The position numbers and the translations under genes were made by a program. From JAAYUH01 sp964640995 (lineage in GTDB: Bacteria; Caldisericota; Caldisericia; B22-G15): a stretch of DNA of 64,000 nucleotides. The stretch is from contig CAZXJJ010000002.1 in assembly GCA_964640995.1 (NCBI GenBank), positions 214,668-278,667 on the forward strand, in the 5' to 3' direction. The notes under the pieces are model-generated. The model did no database searches. It was given only the letters and a program-made list of their open reading frames with translations, and was not told where the DNA came from. This document shows, in pieces, positions 37,735-47,032 of the stretch; within the stretch, counting starts at the first letter, position 1, and the number at the start of each line of letters is the position of its first letter.

Positions 37735-39333
37735 TTATTTTTCAATGTAAACTGTATCAAAGTGATAATCTCCAGTTGGATAAAGAAGGAAACCTTTTAC
37801 ATTGTTTCTAAAAACAACCATCTGTTGTGAGTGCGCAAGTGGTACCCATGGAATGTCTTCATGAATAATTTTTTGAATCTCTTTATAATATTTTTCTCTC
37901 TCTCTAATATCATATGTTTTTCTTGCAAGCATATTTAATTCATGAACTTTTTTACTTCTATAAAATGCAACATTTCCAGCACTTCCAACTGTTGCAGCAT
38001 CAGGGTCAAGAAGAACATAAAGAATATTATCTGGATCAGGGTAATCCATTGTCCATCCAAGAAGACACATTGCATGCTCTCCACCTTCTGTTTTATCAAG
38101 ATATGTTCCCCAATCATAAGTTACAATTTTTGCTTTAATTCCAACTTTTGCAAGATCAGATTGAATTGCTTCAGCAATTTTTTGTGGATCAAACATATAT
38201 GGTCTTGCAACTGGCATTGCCCATAAGTTTGTTTCAAAACCATTTGGATAACCCGCCTCTTTTAGAAGTTCTTTTGCCTTATCTGGATTATATTCATAAT
38301 CGACTATTTCATCATTATATCCCCAAAGAGTTGGAGGAAGAGGATTTTTAGCAACAACTGCAGTTCCTTTATAAAGATGTTCAACAATATCTTTTCTATT
38401 TATTGCATGATAAATTGCTTTTCTAACTCTTACATCACTTAATTTTGGATCATAACCTGGAGTATCACTTCCTAAATTAAATGCAAGATAACCTATGTTT
38501 AATCCAGGTTGAGTTAAAATTGTTAAATTTTTATCACCTTTTATTTTTTCAAGATCATCTGGGTTTGGAAATTCCATACCATCAATGGTTCCTTTTTGAA
38601 GTTCAAGTAATCTTACAGATGCATCTGGAATAACTTTAAATATTAATTTATCAATTTTTGGTTTTGGGCCCCAATAATCTTCAAATTTCTCAAGAGTAAT
38701 ATGATCATCATTAACCCATTCAACAAATTTAAATGGTCCAGTACCACAAGGATGTGAACTTGCTTCTGCTCCCCATTTTTCATGATTTGCAGGACTGACA
38801 ATATAAACTGTAAACATTGCCATTGTTGTTAAGAATGGTGCAAAAGGTTCACTTAATTTAATTTTTACTGTATAATCATCAACTTTCTCAACTTTTTCAA
38901 TTTCATTAAAACACCAACTCCAATATTCCCATTCACCATATTTATGGAATGGATTATTTGGATCGCGCTGTCTTTCAAAAGAGAAAACAACAGCATCTGC
39001 ATTGAAATTTGTTCCATCATGAAATTTAACACCTTTTCTTAGGTAAAATGTGAAAGTAAGTCCATCAGAACTTACATCCCATTTTTCTGCAAGCCATGGT
39101 TCAATCTCTGTAGTTCCTGGTTTATATCTTAAAAGTCCTTCAAAAATATTATTCATTACAGTTATTGACTCACCATCAGTTACATCTGCTGGGTCAAGTT
39201 TAACAACATCACCTGCTTTTGCAAATGTAAGAGTTACAACTTCAACTTTTTTCTTACATCCACTTCCTAATAAAACCCCAAAAATAAGTAAACAAATTAA
39301 AATAAAAGTTGTTGGTAATTTAAAACCTTTCAT
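37735..39333 (-). CDS. Peptide-type ABC substrate-binding lipoprotein
   Basis: A 532-residue family 5 solute-binding protein. The signal peptide ends in the lipobox LLGSGC with Cys26 as the lipidated residue. WDVSSDGLTFTFYLRKGVKFHDG is the family signature, and the C-terminal LGWTMDYPDPDN region is typical. It feeds the two permeases downstream. No DppD/DppF ATPase genes are present in the window, so ATPases must come from elsewhere. It has a strong promoter. The ligand could be a peptide, sugar or nickel complex. Confidence 0.93.
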   Translation of the reverse strand: MKGFKLPTTFILICLLIFGVLLGSGCKKKVEVVTLTFAKAGDVVKLDPADVTDGESITVMNNIFEGLLRYKPGTTEIEPWLAEKWDVSSDGLTFTFYLRKGVKFHDGTNFNADAVVFSFERQRDPNNPFHKYGEWEYWSWCFNEIEKVEKVDDYTVKIKLSEPFAPFLTTMAMFTVYIVSPANHEKWGAEASSHPCGTGPFKFVEWVNDDHITLEKFEDYWGPKPKIDKLIFKVIPDASVRLLELQKGTIDGMEFPNPDDLEKIKGDKNLTILTQPGLNIGYLAFNLGSDTPGYDPKLSDVRVRKAIYHAINRKDIVEHLYKGTAVVAKNPLPPTLWGYNDEIVDYEYNPDKAKELLKEAGYPNGFETNLWAMPVARPYMFDPQKIAEAIQSDLAKVGIKAKIVTYDWGTYLDKTEGGEHAMCLLGWTMDYPDPDNILYVLLDPDAATVGSAGNVAFYRSKKVHELNMLARKTYDIREREKYYKEIQKIIHEDIPWVPLAHSQQMVVFRNNVKGFLLYPTGDYHFDTVYIEK

Positions 39334-39405
39334 TTAACTTACCTCCAAATTTAAAATTTAAAAAAATAAAAAACCTCACCTCTTTTTTTGAAAAATTATT
39401 TTAAA

Positions 39406-39433
39406 AATATATAACAATTTTGATATTTGTCAA
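39406..39433 (-). promoter_or_regulatory. Promoter for the peptide-transport operon
   Basis: Minus strand TTGACA (39428-39433), 16-base spacer, TATATT (39406-39411). It lies ~75 bases before the binding-protein start, just after the stop of the broken RuBisCO-like gene. Confidence 0.65.
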
Positions 39434-39441
39434 GTAGTTTA

Positions 39442-40751
39442 TTATATATCAAGGCCCTTTCCAAAAGGATCTTCCCATTTTTCAAGAGCAATTGCAAGTT
39501 CCCTATATTCTTTTGCAGCTTCTCTAAGAGGAATTCCTCTCATTGTTGCTCCAATTACTTGTCTAAATGCATTTCCACCTGCTATTGGACCTTCAGGATG
39601 AGCATGAATTCCTCCACCTGAACCGATTATTATATCAATCCCTAAATCCTTTGTTACTTTTTTGGAACCATTGAAGAAGTAATTCCACCTGAAGCCATTG
39701 GGAATGTTGGTTTGATATGATAAAATGGAAGTCTTAAATTATTTGCATTATTTATAAATTTTTCAGGTAAAACTTGCGCTTTACCATATATGGTGCAGGA
39801 ATAAAAACATTATCTGCTCCTGCAAGTCTAATTAATTTTCCTAAAACAAGATGTGATGTTATTCTAAAATATTCTGACATATAAAGAGCGCCTGCAACAT
39901 CCATATGTGCTAAAATTGGAACATTGATATTTGGATCTTCTTCTATTGCCTGAAAAACAGCAAAACCAACTGCAAGATAATTTATCATCAAAGCAGTTGC
40001 TCCAATATCAATTGCTCTTTTTGCATTTTCAAAAATTTTAGGAACAGAATCTGTAACATTAACTGTATACAATGTATGTTCACCCTTTATTTCAAAAACC
40101 TCTTTTTCAATCTGCATATATTTTATTAACTCTCTCATCAACTCTATTAAAACTTGCATCAGCAATCAAATCATTATCTTTAAAAATATCACAACCACCT
40201 AAGGCTGCTAATCTAAAAAGTTCTGAACCAATATCAACTGTATAACCTGTGCATGGTTTAATCATATTATTTAAAAGAGGTCTTTTTGGAATATTTAATA
40301 ATTTTCTAATCCTTTCAATTCCAAATTTTGGTACCTTAAATCCATTAACAAATTTTTCTGGAAATCTTACATCAAGTAGTTTTATTCTGCCACCCATTGA
40401 GATATTACCAACAATTGTTGTAAGAAGCATAGGAATTTGTTCACCAATATTTACTTCTGTGAAAGCAATTTGAATAATATAATTTCTCATACTAAAATCT
40501 TTTGGAATTTCAAATTCATAATCTGGAATTTCATAAACCCCAATAACTTTTGCAATGTGTTTTCTTTTAACTTCTGGTGTCTCCTGGTAGAGAAAACCAA
40601 GATCCTGTGCTCTGTTCAATTGCAAGTGCAGGTGCAAGTTTTCTTACTGGTATTTTCCTATTAAAACAGCAAGGTATGTTGCAACCAAATACTCATCATA
40701 ATCAACACTATCTGGTAAAGCAATTGGTAAAGATAATGGATCTAAATTCAT
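39442..40751 (-). pseudogene. Broken RuBisCO-like (type IV) protein
   Basis: Start at 40751 after GGAGG: MNLDPLSLPIALPDSVDYDE. In pieces the RuBisCO large-chain fold is plain: ATYLAV, AIEQSTGSW, PGDTPEVKRKHIAKVIG, the loop MIKPCTGYT, GGCDIFKDNDLIAD (in place of the carbamylated GGxDFxKDDE), ILAHMDVAGA and the end GGGIHAHPEGPIAGGNAFRQ. Three frameshifts (near 40655, 40140 and 39790) and a further break near 39660 divide it. The motif changes exclude a carbon-fixing enzyme and fit RuBisCO-like proteins of carbohydrate or methylthio pathways. Its upstream neighbour is a broken sugar-kinase gene. Confidence 0.85.
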
Positions 40752-40817
40752 TAAAAACCTCCTTTAATATATACATTCCCTCATATTAAATTCCTCAATT
40801 TCTCTGTTTATTTTTCT

Positions 40818-42320
40818 TTATAATTTTTTTAAATCTTTATAAACTTCTTTGAAATTTTCATAAAGAAAATTATAAATTTTTTTATTATCTAAATTAGGCT
40901 CAAAAATTTATAAGGTCTTATTAACTCTTTTAAAGATTTAAAATCTTTTATTAATACCAAACCAATAAAACTTATATATGCCGCTCCAATTGCTCCTCTT
41001 TCTTGTGGATACTCTAAAGTTTCATTTTTCTTTCCTGTTATATCAGAAATTATCTGCATCCATATATCTCCTCTTACGCCACCACCAATAACTCTTAAAG
41101 ATGAAATATTAAATCCCAATTTTTTGTCAATAATTTAAAGAATCCATCTTATATTATAACTAACCCCTTCATAAACTGCTCTTAAAAGATTCTCTCTTTT
41201 ATGATTTATACATAAATTTATAAAACTTCCTCTAACATAACAATCATTAATTGGTGCTCTTTCACCAAATAGATATGGTGTAAAAATCAAAAAACCTGAA
41301 CCAGGTGGAACTTTTTACCTCTTCATTCATTAAAGAATAAACATTTTTTATATTTGGATCTTCACTTTCTTTTCTGTAAAATTCATTTCTTATCCATCTT
41401 AAACATTTACCTTCAGTTTCAGTTTCTGCAAAAAGAAAAGAATTTCATAATCTGCTGATTGAATAACAACAATTCCACATTTTCCAACATTATGCTCTTT
41501 TATTATTACACCAACCCATCCAGATGTTCCAAGATAAAGATTTGCATCTTTCTCCAAAACTGCACCTGCACCAACAGAAACACATAAAGCATCTCCTGCT
41601 CCAGCATTAACATGGATACCTTCAAGTAAACTACACTCATTAGCAGCATCTTTTTTAATTTTCCAACTAAATCTATTGATTTCGCGAGAGGTGGAAGTTT
41701 TTTTGTATCAATACCTATATAACTAAATATCCATCTTAGCCAATCTTTCTTCTTTAAATCTATTCCAAAAACTGATGCATTTGATAACTCCATTACCATA
41801 TTTCCAGTTGTTTTAAAAATCAAATATCCATTTACATCAAGAAAGTAGTCCATTTTCTCATAAATTTCTCTTTCATTATTTTTAAGCCAAAGAAGTTTTG
41901 GCATTCCATCTTTCCCAGTTAATGGTGCACCAGCGAGAAGTGTAAAATCTTTGAACTAATAAATTTTTTCATCATATGTTCTGCTTCTTTAATTGATCTG
42001 TTATTAAGCCAAATTATCGCATCTCTCAATCTTCCATTTTTATTAACAGGTACAATTCCAAGCATCTGATTTGAAAATGTATTTCCCAAAATTTCCTCTT
42101 TTTTAAATTTACTTTTTTCCAATACCTCTTTTGTAGTTTTACAAATCGACCTCCACCAATCATCTGGGTCTTGTTTAGCATAATTTAGTTTAGGATATTT
42201 AATCTCATAATAATCTATTGAACTTGCAACTGGAACTCCATTATTATCAACAAGAAGTGCTTTATTCCAACTGGTCCCCACATCATATGCAATTATATAT
42301 TCACCTATTATTTCCTCCAA
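40818..42320 (-). pseudogene. Broken FGGY-family carbohydrate kinase
   Basis: The first part has the ATP-binding YDVGTSWNKALLVDNNG and DPDDWWRS and the second half has LRVIGGGVRGDIWMQIISD with ERGAIGAAY, both hallmarks of xylulokinase/gluconokinase relatives. At least four frameshifts (near 41930, 41640, 41430-41330 and 41130-40900) break it. GGAGG lies upstream, but no in-frame ATG follows closely, so the true start is unclear; 42320 is a TTG. It lies 65 bases from the RuBisCO-like gene, so the two were probably one operon for a sugar or sugar-acid. Confidence 0.8.
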
Positions 42321-42325
42321 AATTA

Positions 42326-42353
42326 ATTTTAGTAAATGATAATATTATGTCAA
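42326..42353 (-). promoter_or_regulatory. Promoter for the kinase/RuBisCO-like operon
   Basis: Minus strand TTGACA (42348-42353), 16-base spacer, TAAAAT (42326-42331). It is near-consensus although both genes downstream are broken, which suggests that decay is recent. Confidence 0.65.
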
Positions 42354-42406
42354 ATGAGTGAGTCAGTTTTGATATTTTAAAGATTAAAATTTGAGGTTAT
42401 AAATTT

Positions 42407-42480
42407 TGGCTGGGGAGGGTGGATTCGAACCACCGATCGCGGATCCAAAGTCCGCTGCCTTACCACTTGGCTACTCCCCA
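42407..42480 (-). tRNA. tRNA-Gln (anticodon UUG)
   Basis: Minus strand: acceptor TGGGGAG/CTCCCCA (seven pairs), D arm GCC...GGC, anticodon stem GCGGA/TCCGC with loop CTTTGGA, T arm GGTGG-TTCGAAT-CCACC. The anticodon UUG is at 42446-42448. The discriminator G and an encoded CCA end the gene at 42407. U-rich anticodon loop and G discriminator fit Gln. Confidence 0.95.
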
Positions 42481-42492
42481 AAATCATAATAT

Positions 42493-42520
42493 ATTTTACT
42501 ATTTTATAAACTTTAGTCAA
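42493..42520 (-). promoter_or_regulatory. Promoter for tRNA-Gln
   Basis: Minus strand TTGACT (42515-42520), 16-base spacer, TAAAAT (42493-42498). The expected start is about five bases before the mature tRNA. Confidence 0.65.
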
Positions 42521-42551
42521 TTGAAATTGAAAATAATGATAAAATAAATTT

Positions 42552-43793
42552 ATGTTAAAAAGATTTAAAAAAGTTCTATCAAAAAGATTACTCCTTTGGG
42601 GTTTATTAAGTATAATTTTTTCTTTTTTATTTTTACTCTTAAAGGGAGTTTTTTTCAAAGGTCTTTATATTCAATTTTTAATTTGGGGAATTATAAATTC
42701 AGTCATTGCTCTATTTGGATTATTAAATGAAGATAAAAAATACAATATAACTGAGGATGATTACAAAAAAGAGTTAGTAAAAATTAAAAATATTTTAAAA
42801 ATAAACACTTTTCTTGACATAGTTTATATCTTAATTGGTTTAATTATTATTTTAATTTTTAAATCAAACCTCTATTTAATAGGACATGGAATAGGTGTTG
42901 TAATTCAAGGTTCGTTTTTATTCTTCTTTGACCTACTTCACTATTTAAACAAAGATATTGAAAAATATGAAATTTCTGAAAATATAATTTATATTTTTAA
43001 AAATCAACTTCATGAAGAATTTTTCTTTAATTCAAATGGAAATTTTGCTCTTCTTGTTCATGGGTTTCCAGGAACACCAAAAGAGATGAGAGATTTAGGA
43101 GAGTTGCTAAATCAAAAAGGATATGATACCAAAGGAATACTTCTTCCTGGTTTTGGTAAAAATTTAAAGGAACTTTACTTAAAAAACCATTATGATTGGA
43201 TAGATTATATAAAAAGGAGTTTTTTAGAAAGTTTAAAAAAGAACTACAAAAAGAGAATTCTTGTTGGATATTCAATGGGTGCGATGTTATCAATGCTTAC
43301 TGCAAATGAACTTCCTGTTGATAAATTAATTTTATTTGCTCCATATTATAATAAAGTAGATCATTTTAAAGAACTATATATATTTTTTTTAACCACTTTT
43401 TTACCTCAAAAAATAAAACCATTAAAAAAATTATCAAAAGAAGATATTCAAAAATTAAGCGAAGAAATAAAAAGTTTTTTACCTGTTTTAGAATTTAATA
43501 ATGTTGATTTTGAAAAAGATAACAAAAATCTTGAACTGCCATTATTTATATTTGATGAAATTAATATTATAAATAAAAAGGTTGATAAAATTGTAAGCGA
43601 GATAAATATTGATACCATAATTTTTGTTGGAAAAGATGATAAATTAAGCAAAGTTGAAAATATTGAAATTTTAAAGAAAAAATTTAAAAAAGAACCAAAA
43701 GTTTATATCTTAAATTCAGATCATCACATTGTAGAAAAAGATAAAAATCAAGATTTTGAAAAAATTAAAACAATTTTATTTAATATGTTATAA
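42552..43793 (+). CDS. Membrane-anchored alpha/beta hydrolase (carboxylesterase-like)
   Basis: A 413-residue protein. The first ~145 residues hold four hydrophobic helices; the rest is an alpha/beta hydrolase with oxyanion HGFPGTPKEM, nucleophile elbow GYSMGAM and catalytic His in SDHHIVEKD, as in monoacylglycerol lipase and Est30-type carboxylesterases. The membrane part suggests action on lipid-like substrates at the membrane. No clear ribosome-binding site precedes the ATG. Confidence 0.85.
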   Translation: MLKRFKKVLSKRLLLWGLLSIIFSFLFLLLKGVFFKGLYIQFLIWGIINSVIALFGLLNEDKKYNITEDDYKKELVKIKNILKINTFLDIVYILIGLIIILIFKSNLYLIGHGIGVVIQGSFLFFFDLLHYLNKDIEKYEISENIIYIFKNQLHEEFFFNSNGNFALLVHGFPGTPKEMRDLGELLNQKGYDTKGILLPGFGKNLKELYLKNHYDWIDYIKRSFLESLKKNYKKRILVGYSMGAMLSMLTANELPVDKLILFAPYYNKVDHFKELYIFFLTTFLPQKIKPLKKLSKEDIQKLSEEIKSFLPVLEFNNVDFEKDNKNLELPLFIFDEINIINKKVDKIVSEINIDTIIFVGKDDKLSKVENIEILKKKFKKEPKVYILNSDHHIVEKDKNQDFEKIKTILFNML

Positions 43794-43809
43794 TAATAAA
43801 TAACTAATT

Positions 43810-43859
43810 ATTTGATAAGTATAAATTCGAAATTTATACATATCTTATAATTATCAAAT
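43810..43859. repeat. AT-rich double inverted repeat
   Basis: Outer arms ATTTGATAA (43810-43818) and TTATCAAAT (43851-43859), inner arms GTATAAATT (43819-43827) and AATTTATAC (43831-43839) around CGA. It lies between the hydrolase stop and the next ribosome-binding site. It could be a terminator, operator or leader hairpin; all-AT pairing makes it weak as RNA. Confidence 0.5.
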
Positions 43860-43878
43860 TTTGTCTTGGAGGTTTTTT

Positions 43879-46800
43879 ATGAATAAATTTTTATCCAGAT
43901 CAGAAGCTTTGCTCATAATAATTTTATTGCTTTCTTTTCTTCTTATAGTTTCTAATATTTCTTTTTTAAATAATGAAAAAGAAGTTCAGGCAGATTGTAC
44001 ATGGACAGGAACTTGGGAAACAAGTTGGGGAAAGATGTATCTTATTCAAAAAGGAGATAAAATTACAGGAAATTATGAATACGATAAGGGAAAAATAGAA
44101 GGTATTATATCTGGAAATATTTTATCAGGAACATGGGCAGAATCACCAAGTTATAGTTTGCCCTATGATGCAGGTGAAATAGAATTTACAATTTCCTCTG
44201 ATTGTAAAACTTTTACTGGTAAATGGAGAAGAGGACCGACGAGTGGCTGGGCTACTGGAGTAACTGGAACTAAAATATCAGATACAGTACCTTTTCAGGA
44301 TTCTAATCAAATTCAAGAGGGAACATTAACTATCATCCTTCAAATAAATAACCCATATATGACAGTTAACGGTGTTAAAAAAGAGATTGATCCAGGAAGA
44401 GGGACAGTACCAGTTATTGTAAAAGGAAGAACTTTAGTACCAATAAGAGCAATAATAGAAGAGATGGACGGAATAATTGAGTGGGATGGAAATGAAAGAA
44501 AAGTTACAATAAGTTTAAAAGAGACAAAAATAGAACTATGGATTGATAAAAAGAGTGCAAGAGTAAATGGAACTTTAAAAGAACTTGATGTTCCACCTCA
44601 GATTATAAATGGAAGAACAATGTTACCTTTAAGATTTGTAACAGAAGAGTTAGGTTGTACAGTTGAGTGGGATGGAAATACAAAAACAATAACAATAACA
44701 TACAATTTAGAGGTACCTTCTGAAATAAATAAAGTATCAAGTGAAGGTGAAAAAATTTTCACATCCCTTGGAGGAGAACTTACTCTTTCAGATGGAACAA
44801 AACTAATTGTTCCTCCAAATTCATTTTCAAAAGATACAAAAGTAACATTAAAGTCAATAATAAATCCCTCATTTTCAACAGTTGATACCTTAGGTTTTGA
44901 GATAGCTGGTCTTAAAGAACTAAAAGGAGAGATAGAATTACAAGCAAATGGACCAAAAGGTTTAAAAAATGATGAACTACAAATTTTTGGATATGATCAT
45001 GAGAATCAAGAAATATATAATTTTAAGTTTGAATATGATTTAAATAATGGTTTATTAAAAGTAAAGATTTCTCCACAATCTTTATTAAGTGAAAAATTGG
45101 ATTATATTTTTTCATCAAAAACAATTGATTTATATTCAAAAAGTTTGAGTTTTAAAGAAAAATTGTCAGTTTATATAGGATGGACACCTTATTACACTCC
45201 AAAATCGGATGAAAAAATAATAAGAATGCCTTATTATGAACAGATTGGAGGTTCATGTGCTTCAACCTCTGCTCAGATGTTAATAAAATACAGTGGTTCA
45301 GATTCAGAACTTTTTGATATTCTTAAAGAACTCAAAACAAAGGATAACGATTTTGGATTAAATCAAGAACTTTATGCAAATAATTTGAGAGATTATTTAA
45401 GTCAAAAAATTGGATTTACAGTAAATCACATACCCTATTTTGGAATTGCACATTTAAAATGGAGAATTTTATCAGAACTTGATAAAGGACATCCAATAAT
45501 TTTAAATTGGGGAAAACATGCTGTTTTAGTTTTGGGATATACAAACAAAGGATCTGAAATAATAATACATGACCCACAAAATATTTCACCAGCAAACAAT
45601 GATAATGGTACGATGTATACAGTTAGAAGTTGGGATTGGATTAGAGGAAGACATCAAGTAGCAACAGAAAAATATTATATTCTTTATCCAGAAGGAAGTT
45701 TTTCTTCAAGCAATGCCCTATCTTTAGTTTGTCCAGGAAACGATGAAACAAATGCAATGTCAGCAGGAGAAATTGCTTTTTATATAACACATCCTAATAC
45801 AAAAAAATTAACAAGTTTTTATCAACTGCAAATTAAACCATCAGAACAAAAAGATGGTTACATCTGGTTAAATATGCAAACAAAAGAAAAAGTTGATTCT
45901 ATTCCTCAAGATGCTGAAACTTTAAAATTAAAATTGAATTCTTATAATGGTTCAAATTATAGTAGAAACATTGAAATTCAAACTGCAATAGAAGAGGAAA
46001 AAGATGGAAATCCTGGAAAAAAGATTTCCTCTCATAATCAAAAGTTTTCAATAATAGAGGCAAGATTAAACAACTCATCAAATGTTCAATATTCATATGA
46101 ATATAAAGTTGAAGACTTAAAAGATTATTCAATTTCAGATAAAGATGGAAAACAAAAAATATTAATTCATGCTACACTTTGGGAAGAAACTTCTTTAAGA
46201 GATTATTTTATTATAAAAGCAACATTAAACATATTACCAAAAGTGGTTTCAATAAATCCAGCAACAGGAAAAGGTGGAGATACTATAACAATAAATGGAT
46301 TTTCTTTTGGCAAAAATAAAACAACAAAAAGTAAAGTATTAATAGGAAATAAACAGGTTGAAATAGTAAGTTGGAGTGATAAGGAAATAAAAGTTAAACT
46401 TCCTCAAGATATTGAAAGTGGCGCAGTTGTTGTATATACAGGAGAAAAATATGAGTATGAATCAAATAAAGATATCTTATTTAATACTATACCAAAATGT
46501 GATGGATATTCAGAAGTAATAGGTACAACTCCAAGTTGGAGCAATATAAATTGTAATTGGGGAACATCTGAAAGAGTAATTAAATTATGTCTCAAATTTA
46601 AAGATGGAAAAATAACCAATGATGGGTCAACTTGCTATAGTTCATATCAAGAAGTTTCTGGAACATATGATCAAAATGGAAATGTAAATTTTAGTTTCAT
46701 TTGGAAAGAACCTGGAACAAATGATAATTATGGATATATTGTAACTGGAACTTTTACAGGAAAATTTGTTAAGGGTTGTGTTTTTTATGGTACTGCAAAA

Positions 46801-46902
46801 GGTAAAGTGAGGGTTTATAATAAAAGCCCTATGTATTGCAAAGCATATGATATAGAAAAGGAATTTAGTTCTCCAATGTATGACAAAAACTATAAACCAT
46901 AG
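43879..46902 (+). CDS. Large secreted surface protein: copper-amine-oxidase-N domains, C39-like peptidase, IPT/TIG
   Basis: I use the ATG at 43879 after GGAGG (1007 residues). A signal anchor (~10-30) precedes an extracellular chain. Residues ~34-125 form a Cys-containing beta domain (CTWTGTWETSW), repeated in divergent form at the C-terminus (~875-990). Residues ~146-276 are two copper-amine-oxidase-N-like repeats (GRTLVPIRAI; GRTMLPLRFV). A ZU5-like part follows (~285-400). At ~445-590 is a C39-like papain-fold peptidase with Cys460 (GGSCASTSAQ) and His547 (WGKHAVLVLGY). An IPT/TIG domain (PATGKGGDTITINGFSF) follows. It ends in TAG. A surface-bound processing or adhesion enzyme is likely. 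Confidence 0.85.
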   Translation: MNKFLSRSEALLIIILLLSFLLIVSNISFLNNEKEVQADCTWTGTWETSWGKMYLIQKGDKITGNYEYDKGKIEGIISGNILSGTWAESPSYSLPYDAGEIEFTISSDCKTFTGKWRRGPTSGWATGVTGTKISDTVPFQDSNQIQEGTLTIILQINNPYMTVNGVKKEIDPGRGTVPVIVKGRTLVPIRAIIEEMDGIIEWDGNERKVTISLKETKIELWIDKKSARVNGTLKELDVPPQIINGRTMLPLRFVTEELGCTVEWDGNTKTITITYNLEVPSEINKVSSEGEKIFTSLGGELTLSDGTKLIVPPNSFSKDTKVTLKSIINPSFSTVDTLGFEIAGLKELKGEIELQANGPKGLKNDELQIFGYDHENQEIYNFKFEYDLNNGLLKVKISPQSLLSEKLDYIFSSKTIDLYSKSLSFKEKLSVYIGWTPYYTPKSDEKIIRMPYYEQIGGSCASTSAQMLIKYSGSDSELFDILKELKTKDNDFGLNQELYANNLRDYLSQKIGFTVNHIPYFGIAHLKWRILSELDKGHPIILNWGKHAVLVLGYTNKGSEIIIHDPQNISPANNDNGTMYTVRSWDWIRGRHQVATEKYYILYPEGSFSSSNALSLVCPGNDETNAMSAGEIAFYITHPNTKKLTSFYQLQIKPSEQKDGYIWLNMQTKEKVDSIPQDAETLKLKLNSYNGSNYSRNIEIQTAIEEEKDGNPGKKISSHNQKFSIIEARLNNSSNVQYSYEYKVEDLKDYSISDKDGKQKILIHATLWEETSLRDYFIIKATLNILPKVVSINPATGKGGDTITINGFSFGKNKTTKSKVLIGNKQVEIVSWSDKEIKVKLPQDIESGAVVVYTGEKYEYESNKDILFNTIPKCDGYSEVIGTTPSWSNINCNWGTSERVIKLCLKFKDGKITNDGSTCYSSYQEVSGTYDQNGNVNFSFIWKEPGTNDNYGYIVTGTFTGKFVKGCVFYGTAKGKVRVYNKSPMYCKAYDIEKEFSSPMYDKNYKP

Positions 46903-46917
46903 AAATTAAATTTTATC

Positions 46918-46945
46918 TTGACAAAAACTGATTAAGAATTATAAT
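46918..46945 (+). promoter_or_regulatory. Promoter for the DrrAB-type ABC operon
   Basis: TTGACA (46918-46923), 16-base spacer, TATAAT (46940-46945): consensus in both boxes. Gives a leader of about 80 bases before 47033, in which I see no obvious folded element. Confidence 0.75.
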
Positions 46946-47032
46946 AAACATCGTTCATTATGTATATAATTTTTATTTTTACTAAAAATTTTAAAAAACA
47001 TAAATTTGAAATAGAAATTTTGAGGTGTATTT

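Noticed and set aside
39442..40751. Carbon-fixing RuBisCO
   Set aside because: The active-site Lys/Asp/Glu motif is altered to GGCDIFKDNDLIAD, no phosphoribulokinase or AMP-pathway genes are present, and the gene is broken.
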